Positions 12,652 to 27,194 of a DNA stretch of 64,000 nt are shown in pieces (position 1 is the stretch's first letter; every line of letters begins with the position of its first letter). The stretch lies in contig OX457060.1 of NCBI GenBank assembly GCA_949752795.1, positions 4,331,454 through 4,395,453 of the forward strand, written 5' to 3'. The notes under the pieces were generated by a model. The model made no database searches and had not been told where the DNA came from. It saw only the letters and a program-made list of their open reading frames with translations. This stretch comes from Hyperoodon ampullatus. Taxonomy: Eukaryota > Chordata > Mammalia > Artiodactyla > Ziphiidae. Made by a program: the position numbers and the translations under genes.

Positions 12652-14346
12652 GTAAGTATGAATCAGAATACCGCCTACAGTCTGGGACTCAAATATATGT
12701 TAAGAAGGTGAAAAATACTTTCCCAGGGTTTGGGGTTGCAATATATGCGTAGAACATCTTATGTCTGTTTTTGAAAAGGTTTCTCACCTCCTAATCCTCC
12801 ATCCCCACAGAGAAAAGACCTGCATTCTGTTTAGAAATCTCTTAATGTCCACAGAACAATCTAGGAAGATAAAGCATCAGAACAAATAGTTTAAAGGTTA
12901 GCAGAGATCCATGCATTTTGTTATTTATCTTACTATTTAGTTTTAAAAGCCACAACATAGTTATTATCTCAGTCTTTCTGTGTGTGCCTCAGAGATGTTC
13001 ACTGTAAGGACAGGTTTAAGTAAAGATTCTAACAAAATACACGTGAATAGAAAGACATAATTTGCAACCTTAATATTGGGTACAAGATTTATGAAAATTG
13101 GAATTCTCTCCTGGTCACTTCAGAAAAGGTAGCAGTCAGGTACTCCATACCATTTTGAAAAGTATTTGGTTTGGGGCATTTTGCCTGCCAGTAAGATTAC
13201 ATAATTTTCTCAGCTCCATTCTGGCTGCTTGCACCTACATGTTATTGTTCTGAAATCGCAGCTTTCGCTTTTGATGTTTCTTCCTGTCAAATAACGTTTT
13301 TAAGAGAAATTTCTAATTTGAATACACCAAGGTACTAGGCACTTTGCAGTGTCTGTGGGTGTCTTGAGTACTTTCTTTTTTTTAACACTGAGAACTAATT
13401 ATTCTAGTTAGTTTAAATCACGTAACAAATCAGTGCCGAGGTGATTAGCAAATGTTTAGAGCCGACTTAAACATCAAATATATGCCTGTGTAGCTCAAAA
13501 CCCTTCACAACTCTGTCTCAGCACATGATGAGCAAATTTGCTGTTTGTTTCATGACACACCATATTTAGGCCCCAATCCTATTTCTCACTACTCCTTGAA
13601 CACAAGCATGGGCCACAGGCAGCTGCTGTCTTCACAGCTGGCACATCACCACCCCCCCATTTCCTCCTCCTGGTCTTTATTATTGTTCTTTCCCTCAGAA
13701 GCTCCGTCTCCAGTCCTTACCCCATCCCAAACCCATCCTCCCATCATCATTCCAGATGGGTCCCTGCTGCTGCAGACCCTTCCCAGACCTCTCTCCTTTG
13801 ATCCTTGACCCCATGTACTCTGTTTCAGTGGGTTATTTCTGTTTCCTGCGCTGGCCTGAAGGCAGGGCCTAGGCATCTTTCCTGGCATCCCCACAGCCCC
13901 TAGCATAGGCTCAGCATGTTAGTTGATTGGTTAGTTACTTGATTGATTGATTAGTTGGTGGCACAAACAAGTTGCTAGGAAAACACTCCTCCACTAAGCT
14001 AAAGGGAGAAGACGGGGTGGCCAAATGAGAAGGGGAAAGGCCAGCATATTTTTCCTGATTTTTTTTTTTAAATTGAGGTATAACTGACATGACATTATAT
14101 TAGTTTCAGGTGTACAGCATAATGGTTTGATATTTGTATGTATTGTGAAATGGTCACTGTAATAAGTCTAGTTAACAGCTGTCACCATACAGATTTTTTC
14201 TTCTTGTGATGAAGACTTTTAAGATCCACTTTCTTAGCAACTTTCACATATGCAGTATAGTAACTATAGTCACCATGCTATATATTACATCCCCATGATT
14301 TATTTAGTTTATAACTGGAAATTTACACTTTTGATGCCCTTCACCC

Positions 14347-14381
<35 letters not shown>

Positions 14382-17300
14382 GGTACGCGGCCTCTCACAG
14401 TTGTGGCCTCTCCCGTTGTGGAGCACAGGCTCAGCGGCCATGGCTCACGGGCCCAGTCGCTCCGCGGCACGTGGGATCTTCCCGGACCGGGGCACGAACC
14501 CGTGTCCCCTGCATCGGCAGGCGGACTCCCAACCACTGCGCCACCACGGAAGCCCCACCCATTTTTTAATTTGACATTTTCTTCCGTGAGGTGGTCCAGT
14601 CTCTTAAGCCTTTTCCTGAAGACTCCTATTTCAAGTAGACCTGGAGGTGAGTACTCTTCTGACACCTGTACACTTACACAGGAATGAAAACAACAAACAA
14701 AAAACTACAACCACCAGCCCTGTCCCCCTCACCCCCCCAAAAAACCCCAAAAAATCCACCAGCGGTAGAAGCCACAAGGATGTCAGAGTGAGAAAGACCT
14801 GTGTGTGAGCTTTGACTTGTACCACTCGCTGGTTCAGTGAATGTATCACTTCAGTTTCCTCATCTTCAAAATGGTCCAAATAGCTACCTTTCGGTTGGGA
14901 GGTGGCAAACGAAATTATGCAAACAAAGGCACTCTGAAGATGTTACTTTTCATCTGTTGGTTATGCAAACCGGTGGTGGAGTCAGCAGTTATTTGCTTTA
15001 GCTGAGGTTGCCTTTACGCAATTTTGACCATTTACTCTGGACTGTGTAGGAGCCTGCAATGATTTCTGCAATGTCTAAATGAACTTCTACTACTTACTCT
15101 AGATCCTTGGGACAGATGGGTAGAGGTCTTGCTCTCTTTTACAGAACTTACTTGCCTTGCCCTGTCCCTTTCAAATAATAGTGTGTAATTCAGGAAACTG
15201 ATTCCCACCACCAATAATAATAATAATAATAGTAATAACAGCAATAATAACAGCGACAATGACCATCGCCACTGCCATTTATGACTGCACACTGTGCTCT
15301 GGATTAGCAAAAATGTCCTCTTGACATCTCACATCAATCCTGCAAGGCAGGTGATATAACCCCCATTTTATACCCTAAGAAAGAGAGGCTCAGAGAGGTT
15401 CAGCTATTTGCCCAAGCGTATACATCTAATAAGTGGGAGAACTGGGATTTGACTCCGGTTCTGGCTACAGAGCCTGTGCCCTTTGTACTTCTCTGCAGAA
15501 GAAGCTGAGACATTGAAGCAGGCCAGAAAAAGTTTGGAGGGACAAAGCAAAAGGAATAAAGAAGATGTTGCTATGTTTTCTGACACATTTGCCATAAGGG
15601 CTGTTGGAGGTAAAGGTGGCAGAACAGAGCCCAAACGAGGGGAGCTGACAGCAGACACAGTGAGGGGAAGCCAGCATGGCGGTTCCAGGGAGGAGATACA
15701 AGGGGTTCTGCCTGGGAAATGTGCCCAGGGACTTTGTGGCGGGCATAAACCTCAGAATGAAACAAAGGTCTAATGTGAGATAGGAATTCGGGGGGAAAAA
15801 TCAGGCCGAGGCTAATTTCACTAAGGAGCCAAGACTTGGTTCACCTGTTTCGTTTTCATTCATTCTGTATTTCTGAGCGCCTGCTGTGTGCCGCGTTCTG
15901 GGTGGTTAGATATGAACAAAACAGTATTTCCTGTCTTCAGGGAACATAAGAACCTGCTGGGAAATACACCTAAGTCTTTAGGTATTTATCATTCATAGTT
16001 TTTTTTTTTTTTATTGAAGTATAGTTGATTTATAATGTGTTAATTACTGCTGTATGGCAGAGTGATTCAGTTATACATATATATACATTCTTTTTTATAT
16101 TCTTTTCCACTATGGTTTATCCCAGGATATTGAATATAGTTCTCTGTGCTACACAGTAGGACCTGTTTATCCATTCTATATATAAAAGCTTACCTCTGCT
16201 AACCCCAGCCTCCCACTCCATCCCTCCCCCAACCCCCTCCCCCTTGGCAACCATCAGTCTGTTCTCTATGTGCATGATTCCATTTCTGTTTCATAGGTAG
16301 GTTCATTTGTGTCATATTTTAGATTCCACATTTAAGTGCTATCATATATCGTTCATAGCTTTAACTATCTTTCAGGTACCTGAAGTAAGGTCTAGATCAG
16401 TGGTTCTCAATCTCAAGTGCACATTGGAATTAACTGAAGAGCTTTTAAAAGTACAAATGCCAGGATTTCACAGCCAGAGGTCTGATTTAACTAATCTAGG
16501 GTGCTGCCTGCTCTTTGGGATTTTTCAAAACTTCCTGGGTGGGGCTCCTTAGAGAAGTGGTTTATTCCATAACTGGGAAGAGAAAATAGAAGTTTGGAGC
16601 ATCTTGTGGTAAGGAAGGAAGTGCTCAAAAAAGGATGGGAGCCAAAATGCAACAAGTATCCTGGATTAGATACTGGAATGAGAAAAGGACATTAGTGGAA
16701 AATTTGGCAAAATCCAAATAAAGTTTGGAGTTTAGTTAATAGTAATGTACAATGTTAGTTTCTTAGTTTTGACAAATATATCATGACTATATAAGATGTT
16801 AGCATTAGGGGAAGCTGAGTGAAGGGTGTACAGGAATTCTGTGTACTTACTGTCTACATTTTTTCCCTATAAATCTAAAATTATTCTAAAAATTAAAAGT
16901 CTATTAATAAAAATAACATGAAAAAAGAGAGTGAGAGATGGGAGTAAGTCAAAAGGACACAAAACCCAAAAAAGCTCCCAATGGCCAAAGCTGGAACAAT
17001 TTGAGTAACAAAATAAATAACGATAGAATAAAATTAATTTCCATTACAAATGGTGGAGAAGGAAGAGCTATTTCTTACAGAATTCCAGTTAACACATAGA
17101 AAATCACAATTAAAACATCACAGCAATGATTGTTGCAAGTAATATCCACCAATAAACAGAAAAATTAATGGATGAAAGGTGGGGGAGAAAGAATATTTGC
17201 ATAGTGTCACAGTATCTCCTCTAAGTTATTTATTAATTATGAAGGGGAAAATGGTCATTTTACAGTGAAGACACCGCCTTAACCAAGTGGTCAAGGTTAA

Positions 17301-20300
17301 CACCACCAGTAATAAGACATAGTAACATCGTGTATTCCCTGTGAGTATGTTCCCAAAATGCACAACCTTAATCAAATCATGAAAAAACATCAGACAAATC
17401 CAAACTGAGAAATAGTCTAGAAAACAACTGACCAGTACCCGTCAAAAATGTCAAGGAAAGATTGAGGACAGATTAAAGAAGACTAAGTATAGATATGACA
17501 ACTAAATGTGGGATCCTAGATTGGTTCCTGAAAAAAAGGAAGAAAAGAAGGAAGGAAGGAAGGCAGGCAGGAAGGAAGACTTTAGGGGAAAAAATCAGTG
17601 AAATTCGAATAAATACTGAGGCTTCATTATTGATATTGAGCCAATGTTAATATCTTCCTTTTCATATTTGCACTATGGTCATGTACATCTGGAAGGCTGA
17701 ATGAAGGGTAATATGGGAGCTCTCTGTACTATTTTTGCAACTCTTCTGTAAGTCTGAAATTATTTCAAAATAAAACTTTAAAAAAACACCCACAAAAACC
17801 ACCTCCCCAGTGATTCTCATGGGCAGCCAAGGTTGAGAATCATTAGAACTCTATATACCAGCGCTTCTCAAACTTTAATATGCTTATGAATTACCTGGGG
17901 GATCTTGTTAAGATGCACATTCTTGTTCTGTAGGGCACAGGTTGCAGCCTGAGAGTCTGCATTTCTAATAAGCTCCTGGGTTTTGTGATGCTGCTGATCC
18001 AAAGACCACACTTTAAGATCCTGAAGCAGTAGATCACTTTCCTGAGGCACGAATTGGTTTGCATACCTTTTATTTTTATTTTATTTTATTTTATTTTATT
18101 TTACAACTTTATTGGAGTATAATTGCTTTACAATGGTGTGTTAGTTTCTGCTGTATAACAAAGTGAATCAGCTATACATATACATATGTTCCCATATCTC
18201 TTCCCTCTTGCATCTCCCTCCCTCCCACCCTCCCTATCCCACCCCTCTAGGTGGTCCCAAAGCACCCAGCTGATCTCCCTGTGCTATGCGGCTGCTTCCC
18301 ACTAGCTATCTATTTTACCCACTAGCTATCTATTTTACGTTTGGTAGTGTATATATGTCCATGCTTTGTCACAGCTTACCCTTCCCCTCCCCATCCCGGT
18401 ATCCTCAAGTCCATTCTCTAGTAGGTCTGTGTCTTTATTCCCATCTTACCCCTAGGTTCTTCATGACATTTTTTTTTTCTTAAATTCCATATATATGTGT
18501 TAGCATACGGTATTTGTCTTTCTCTTTCTGACTGACTTCACTCTGTATGACAGACTCTAGGTCCATCCACCTCATTACAAATAGCTCAATTTCGTTTCTT
18601 TTTATGGCTGAGTAATACCTTTTGAAGCTGGGGCGTGGGCACTAGTTACTTAGGCAGCGAGTGATGCCAGCAACCTGCTTAGCAGCCATGTCCTAGCTCA
18701 GCCTTGCTCTTTTCTTCTTCTGGCCACATACAAGGGGATTCTCTTGAAATAATTTACTGTATTCGAGGGAGACATTTTAGGGTATCGTGTCAGTTCATGG
18801 TATCAATATCCCCTGAAGTGCAAGCCCCATGGGGTAGTCAGAATGATGGTCCCCCAAAGACATCCACGTTCTAATTCCTGGGACCTGTGGATACGTTACC
18901 TCTTATGGAAAAAGGGATTTTAAAGATGTGATTAATGTTATGGGATTTTGAGATTAGGAGATTAGCCTGGATTATCAGGGTGGGCCCAATCTAATCACAT
19001 GGGTCCTTCAAAGCTGAGAACCTTTCCTGGATGCAGTGAGAGAGAGATGGGAGGACAGAAAAAGAGGCAGGAGAACTTTGAAGCATGAAAGGGACTCAAC
19101 CAGCCATTGTTGGCTTTAAAGATGGAGGAAGGAGGAGCCATGCTCAAGAAGGTGGGTGGCCACCAGCAGCTGGGAATGGCAAGAAAACAGTCTCCCCTGG
19201 AGCCTGCAGTCCTGCCAACACCTTGATTTCAGCCAATTTAGACCTGTATAAGATTTCTGATCTATGGAACTGGAAAATAATAAATCTGTGTTGTTTTCAG
19301 ATACTACATTTGTGGGAATTTGTTACAGCAGCAATAGAATACTAATAGGCCGCAAGAAAGAGGGATCAGCTTTGTGAATGCAGCTCTATGCAAAAAGTGT
19401 TGTTTAGCTACTTTCTGCCACACTGAGCACCAGAATCTTAAATAGTCACAGTCACCTGGCTCAAGTCTCTACTGGAAACACCCAAGAGGCTGCACCCAGT
19501 GGGCCTTCTTGAGATACTGAGTCAGACTGCTAGAACAAGAACAATTCTCTACAGTAACAGGAGCATAACTATTCACAAGGAACCAAATGATTATACAGAA
19601 GATATTCCAATATCTTGGTCTAGCTCCGTTGAGAATTCTCATCCAGTGTGGCTGAGGAAATAATTATTCCCAATTTTGCACCCTTCTCGCTGTGGCCAAT
19701 ATGTCTTTCCTGTTCACACTGTAAGCTTACTCTCCCCTCCCGCCTTGAGTGCATTCTTTGTTTTTGCATTTACTCATTCACATCAGGAAGAGTCTCTATT
19801 AACTGGTTTCTTCAGAGACTTGACTTCAATACACATTACTCCTGGCTGATAGATGACATTTCTTGTTAACGAGAATGGTGGGTAGATAACAAAGTTTTCT
19901 TTTTCTCCACTGAATTGTGTTCTCAGGACCACCGTGAGCCTTGTCTAACAACTGGAGGGGATTCACCTATGAAACCCTTCATAGGTGAAAGGAGTTACTT
20001 TCAGCTTGGAGTCTGAGCTGAAAATAGACTTCCCTATTTAGTGTCCTAGCATAAAATGGATCTTTCCTCATGTAGGGCCACCATGCTTTCTATGTAACCC
20101 AATTAAACATCCCCTGGCATCAGTAGTTCATAGGCATTACTGATTTTCCATCTCATTCCCAATGTCTATGTGTGCTACATAAACAACAGCGAAACAAAGA
20201 TGGAATTTGGAATATACGGTACAAATGGCATAAAGATATTGAAGATGTTGCCTACAGGGCTCAGAAAGAAGCAGTAGTTTTCATTTTAAGACAGGAATGA

Positions 20301-23300
20301 GACTGAGTATTTTGCCCATAGTGGAGTTAGATTTGGAACTTCACAGGTAGGAGAAGACAGTTACACAAGTGCAAACTGTTGCATAACATAATGGAGCCAC
20401 CTAAATTTTGGGACATCTCTTGCTGTTGTCCTGCCTGTGTGCCCCTCATGAAGAAAGATATACCCAGAAACTCAACCTCAGAGTAGTTGCTTAAAGCCCT
20501 GATGAGTGCCCTTGTCATTAGGACACACCTAATCGTTAGGTCTCCCACCCTAAACAGGTGTCCCTCACTGATTTAATTGACTGCACCTAATTCTACAACT
20601 TTACTTTTCTCCTAGGTGCATTTCATCCTGTTTGAATTTATCCTATCATGGTCTTTTAAAATGTATCCTGTCATGCAGATAATCAGAATTAATGCTGATT
20701 TTTTAGGTGTGATGACATTATGTTTGTATTTTTTAACTGAAATTTTGTTGAGGTAATTCTAGATTTATATGCAGTTATAAGAAATAATACAGAAAGCCCA
20801 GTTTCCCCAATGGTATTTCGCAAAACAATAGTATAGCATCACAACCAGGATATTGATATCATTGATACAATCCACCTGTCTTATTCAGATTTCCCCAGCT
20901 TTAAGTGCACTCGTTCGAGTGTGCGTGTGTGTGTTTAATAGGTTTTTGTATTTATCACCACAGTCGAGATACTGAACAGTTCCAGTATCACAATGATACT
21001 CCTGTTGCCTTTTTAGAACTTCCCCCTACTGTGCCTTTCCCCACTGTTCCTAACCCCTGGCAACCATTAATCTGTTCTCCATTTCTAAAATTTTGCCATT
21101 TCAAAATGTTATAAAAATAGAATCATACAGTATGTAACTTTTGGGGGGTTGGGTTTTTTCACTTGGCATAATTTCCTAGAGATTCATCCAGATTGTTTTA
21201 TGTAGTGATAGTTTGTTCCTTTTTATTGGATATACCATAATTTGTTTAACCATCCACCTGTGGGCATCTGGGCTGATTCCAGTTTGTTTATAGACATTGT
21301 TGTGCAGAACTTGTGTGACATAAATTTTTACTACTTTGGGATAAATGCCCAAGAGTGCAATTGGTGGGTTGTTTAGTAATTATAAGTTTAGTTTCACAAA
21401 AAAACTGCTGAACTATCTTCCAGAGTGGCTGTACCACTTTATATTCCCACCAGAGATGTATGAGTGACTTTCCCTGCATCCTCACCAGGGTCTGGTATTG
21501 TTACTTTAAAAATTTTTAGTCATTCTGATGGCTGTGTGGTGCTATCTCACGGAAGTTTTAATTTGCATTTCCCTAATAGCTAATGATGTTGAACATCTTT
21601 TCATGTGCTCATTTGCCATCTGTATGTGCTTTTTGGTGAAATGACTCTTCATGTCTTTTGCCCATTTTCTAATTGAATTGTTTGCTTTTCTACTGTAGGG
21701 TTTTGAGTATTCTTTGTATATATATTCTAGATATGAATCCTTTGTGCAATATGTAGTTTGCAAATACTTTCTCCCAGTCTGTATCTTGTATTTTCATCCT
21801 CTTAACAGGGTCTTTTGCAGAGCAAGATATTTTAAGTTTGATGATGCCCATTTATAAATGTTTCCTTTTATGGATCTTGCTTTTGGTGTCAAGTCTAAGA
21901 AATCTTTGTCTAGGTCTGAAGATTTTCTCCTATGTTTTTTCCTAAAAGTTTAGAGTTTCATATTTTGCATTAAGTCTATGGTCCACTTTGAGTTAATTTT
22001 TGCAGAAGGTGTGAGATTTAGGTTGAGGTTTTTTATTTGCCTGCAAATATCCAATTGCTCTAATATTATTTGTTGAAAAGGCTACCCTTCCTTCATTGAA
22101 TTGCTTTTGTACCTTTGCCAAAAATCAGTTGAGCATATTTGTGTGGGTCTATTTCTGGGATGTCTATACTGTTTCATCAATCTATATGTCTATTTCTTTG
22201 CCAATACCACACAATCTTCATTACTGTAAGTCTTAAAATTGGGTAGATTGATTTCTCTCACTTTATTCTTTTTCAGAGTTGTTTCAGTTATTCTCGTTCC
22301 TTTGCCTTTGCTTATAAATTTTAGAAAAAGCTGGTATATATCTACAAAAAACCTTGCTGGGATTTTGATAGGAATCACGTTAAACCTGTATATCAATTTG
22401 GGGAGAATTACCATTTTAACTATGTCAAATTGTTTGATTCATGAGCACAGTATGTCTCTCCATCTATTTATATTTTCTTTGAAATCTTTCACCAGCATTG
22501 TGGAGTTTTCCCCATGCAAATCCTAGATATGTTTCATTAGATTTACGCCTGAGTTTTTCTTTTGGGGGAGGGAATGATTGTAAATAATATTTTAAATTTC
22601 TGTGTATAAGTGTTCATTGCTAGTATTTAAAAGTACAACTAATTTTTAATGTTTATCTTGTATCCTATGAACTTGCTGAACTCGCTATTAGTTTTAGGAG
22701 GTTTTTTTGTAGATTCTGTGGGATTTCCTACATAGCGTGCAAATAGGGGGAGATTAATTACTTCTTTTCCAATCTGTATTGCCTTTTACTTCCTTTGTTT
22801 GCCCTATTACAGCTGCTAGAACTTCTAGTACAATGTCGAGTAAAAGTGATGAGGGTGAGCACCCTTGCCTTGTTCTTGATTTTAGGGGGAAAGAATTCAG
22901 TCTTTCACCATTGAACAAAATGTTAACTGTAGGTTTTTTATAGATGGTCGTTATCAAATTGAGATAACTCCCTAATGTTTTTGACTTGAAGGAGAGGTTT
23001 TTTGTTGTTGTTGTTTTCTGTTTTTAAATCATGAATGGATGTTGAATTTTGTAAATGCTTTTTCAGTGTCAACTGATATGATTGTATGATTTTTCTTCTT
23101 TAGTTTGTTGATGCAGTGGATTACATTAATTGATTTTCAAATATTGAACCTGCCTTGCATACCTGGAATAAATTCCACTTGATCATGGTGCATAATCCTT
23201 TTATACATTGTTGAATTTGGATTGCTAGTATTTTGTTGAAGATTTTGGCATTTAAGTGCATGAGATATATTGATCTGTAGGCTTTTGTTTTTTTAAATAC

Positions 23301-26300
23301 ATACTACCTTTACCTGATTTTGGTATCAGGGTAATACTGGCCTCATAAATTTGTTGGAAAGTGCTTTTTCCTCTTCTATTTTTTTGAAGAGATTGTATAA
23401 AATTGGTGTTAATTTCTCTTTAACTATTTCATAGTATTCTCCAGTGTAACCATCTGGGCCAGGAGATTTCATTTTTGAGAGTTTTAGAATTATGAATTAG
23501 AGCTTTATATTTACATAGCTTTATAATCTTCACATATCTGACTAGGGAAATGTTTTGTCTACTTTACCAGAGGAAGGATGTCAGAGAGGACCACGCTCCA
23601 CCTTCCCGTGTGACCTCACTGCAGCTGGCTCTTTTCCTTTTCATCCCTTGGGTGATTACAAGTTTAAACGTGGGGAGGGCAGGAAGCCTCCCTTGTGGGT
23701 ACCCTAGGTGTTTCCTCACAGGGCAGGCCGTGGATGCTGAGAGTGAGATCAGGATGCACCACGAGGGTCCTACATTAGAGAAGAAGCGAGGGCACCAGGT
23801 GGGGTGTCCCCGGCAGCACCCATCCTCTCGTGGTTACAGCGCTGGGTAACGAACAGCAGGTGCCAATCTGGAGATTGAAAAGTCCCAGACAAGGGTCCCA
23901 GCCTCATACACACCATGCTGTCGATGTTATCACTGCAACTGTAACAGCAAAGGGAGGCAGCTGTTGGGCATTAAAAGAAGAGTGTGTGAAAGTCGGAGGG
24001 GAAGACCATAGCGGAAGATCCAGACTGCACCCTGGGTTACACGCAAGGATGAGCCCTGGGGCTGCAAAGTCCTTATGAGGGCAGGTTCAGCTTCACAGGC
24101 CTCTTTGATTCTGTGTGCAAACTGTAGACCCACTGTGTGCACACTCTGAACACACAGCTGTGTGAGCAGGTGCTTGAATCCCGGCTGGCTCAGAGGGCTG
24201 CAGGCTGCCTGGGGCGGAGTCTCCCAGCTGGCTTGGTGCCTTTCTGCACTGGACTCCTTCCACGGCAGACCTGAGCCTGCACTTCCCAGATGGCAGCTGC
24301 GCCCTGTTTGGCCTTCTTGGGGACACAAACTAATTGCTTTGGTACCTGAGGATGGCAGTAGCAGGAGAGGGTGGTGATGAGAAGCTGGCAGGAGCCGATA
24401 TGGGTTTGCCATGTAAGGGTGGGCGGCTCAGGTTTACGCAACTTGCTTTAGGTCACATAGTAAGTGGCAGAGTCAAGGCCTGGATCTAGATCAACGTGAC
24501 ATAAGGGTTGTACATAATGTGCTTCAGTTTTCTCATTTGTACAACAGAGAAACTAATGGTCCTTACCTCCCAGTATGGTCATGAGGATTAAATGAGGTAA
24601 TCATGTGACAACCTAGCACACGGCCTAGATAGAGCATGGTAAGTGCTCAATAATATTAGCCATTATTATTATTAGCATGCCATTCAATCACCAAAGGCAG
24701 AATTACAATGATGATAGCAAAAATTTAGCATGAACATAAGTATGGTGACATTAGAGTTGTTTCTAGTTCCGAAGCATGTTTGGCTTTTCATTAGAAACTA
24801 ACTTGAAGCTGTGGCATTTCCCCCGATACCAGCCCCCTGAGCTCACCTGTCAGCCTGTCTATCTGCCTTGGTCCCAGATGGAGTGGCTGTTCTGCCTGCC
24901 CCTCAGAACCTCTCTGTACAATCAACCAACATGAAGCATGTCTTGACATGGAGCCCAGTGATTGTGCCTGAAGAAATAATACACTATTCTGTCGAGTACC
25001 AAGGGTGAGTTTTGTTTTCTGTTTTCTCGGTGTTTGTTTTTTTTAGTTTTTCTCTTTTAGACATTAGTTGATTCCTCTCCAGGAATCACAACCTTCATTC
25101 CAGAGCTCAAGGAGGCTTTGTGAGCCCAGGGAGAGGTTATTTCCCATGATCTGCATCCTCTGTCTGCATGGGCACTGAGAGAGTTGAAGCAACAGGGAAA
25201 TTGTCCCATGGATTTGACAGTGAACTCCCTGGGAACACAAACATGTATAAACACTTTTTGGTGGAGCTTCTTTCCAACAGTGAGTCAATTGTCTAATGCT
25301 GAAGAAAATTTTAAGAAGAAACAAGTTTGCCTCTGACTTGAGGTGGAGAAATCACTGGGGACTCAGATCCTTTGGGGGTGGGGGAGACCTCAGTTTTCCT
25401 GACTGTGTGCTTGCCCCTAGAAGCCAAAACAAATTGTGATCCTATAGGTCAGCTGGCCCTTCTCCAGGTGTCCAGGCCCTCGGAGCTGTCAAGGAGTGAC
25501 AGGGACACAGAAGGTGCTCAATATATTTCATTAACAATTTATACAAACTGAACAGCTACATGTGCAGACATTCTCTTAGGCTCACGGGTGCAGTCGACAA
25601 AGCTTCTGGACAGAGGGAGCTTACATTTACAGGAGGAGACAGTAAAAAGGTAAAGAAATAAGTACACGAGGTCTGCACTGTCCAGTGTGGTAGCCACTAG
25701 ACACAGACAGCTATTTAAATTTAAATTAATCAAAGTTAAATTAAATTAAATTAAAATGTCTGTTTCCCAGTCGTACGAGCCACATTTCAAGTTCTTAATA
25801 GCCACATGCGGCTAGTAGCTACCATATAGCACAACAGGGATACAGAACATTTCCACCAGCATGGAAAGTTCTACCAGGCAGCATTGCTGTAGGTAAGTTC
25901 AGATAGAAATCAGCTCTAGGAGGAAGCTAAAAGGCTGATGCAACAGAGAGTTGATTCTGTGGCAGCTTTTTATCAGATGGTCGGGGAAGGTCTGTCCATC
26001 TCACATGTCCATATCACATGAGGATGTGATATTTAAGCCAATATCTGAAGGACAGGAGCAGGCAGCCAATGGGAATGCAGGGGCAGGGCATTTGAGACAC
26101 AGCGAACGTGACAGCCTGTGGGAGGGAGGGCAAGGAGGCCTGTGTGGAGGGAGTATCACGTTTAGGGGTGTAGTGAGAAGGCCAGAGAGTCTTGTAGGCC
26201 ATGGGAGAGAGTTTGGATTCCATTCTAGACTCTTTGGAAGCCACTAAGGAGACAAATGTCCTGCTCTGCTGAGTGATGAATGGTTTGGAGACTGGCAGGA

Positions 26301-27158
26301 ACGGAAGCGGGAAAATCAGTCAGGAGACACACAGCAAGGCCAGGGATGACAGTGGCTGAGACTGGGGTGGTGAGCGTGCAGATGGAGAGACTGGGACAGA
26401 GTGGGGTTTGTGCTTGGGTCTCCCTTGTCTGGTGAGAAGGACTAAGGAAGAAAGGATGGTCGGTGAGGGAGGAGAGGGGAGAAACGGGGGTACGGAGCAA
26501 ATGCTTGCTTTCCTGACCCATAAAGAGTCAGTGGATGCGACAGGTACTTGAAATCAGCATTGAGCCTGGGTAGAAGGGGCTGGTGTGACGCTGTCCCCTC
26601 CTCTCTTTGGCCAGAGAGTACGAGAGCCTGTACATGAGCCACATCTGGATCCCCAGCAGCTGGTGCTCGCCCACCCAAGGGCCCGAGTGTGACATCACTG
26701 ATGACATCACTGCCACTGTACCGTACAGCCTCCGGGTTAGGGCCACCCTGGGCTCACTGACCTCAGCCTGGAGCACCCTGAAGCACCCCTTTAATCGAAA
26801 CTCAAGTAAGGCTCTTCTCTCCTCACTCCCCCACCCCCAGCAGCCTCCCCTTCAGGAACCATGCTCACTGAGACTGTCGGGATTCTTTTCAGCATCAAAT
26901 TAGTCTTGCAAAGCCAGAGTACTGTGAACATCAACAGCCCTAACTGCTCCATTTAAAAAAGCTAGCTGGGGCTTCCCTGGTGGCACAGTGGTTGAGAGTC
27001 CGCCTGCCGATGCAGGGGACACGGGTTCATGCCCCAGTCCAGGAGGATCCCACATGCCGCGGAGCGGCTGGGCCCGTGAGCCATGGCCGCTGAGCCTGCG
27101 TGTCCGGAGCCTGTGCTCCGCAACGGGAGAGGCCACAGCAGTGGGAGGCCCGCGTACC

Positions 27159-27194
<36 letters not shown>

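Larger units (their letters stand above)
12652..24877 (+). other. IL20RB: IL20RB intron 1 (12.2 kb)
   Basis: The longest intron, filled with an L2-like piece near 13600-13970, L1 3' ends, MER5 pieces, an MLT1 LTR and a 2.8 kb antisense L1. Stretches at 12660-13600, 14560-15200, 15490-15840, 19353-20720 and 23500-24420 look unique or too old for me to name. Confidence 0.85.

Noticed and set aside
22190..22957. Minus-strand frames with reverse transcriptase-like sequence
   Set aside because: These are broken pieces of L1 ORF2, not a host gene or a new retroelement system.
23930..24412. 160-codon minus-strand frame in IL20RB intron 1
   Set aside because: GC-rich sequence gives several overlapping open frames on both strands at once; there is no domain, splice or promoter evidence.
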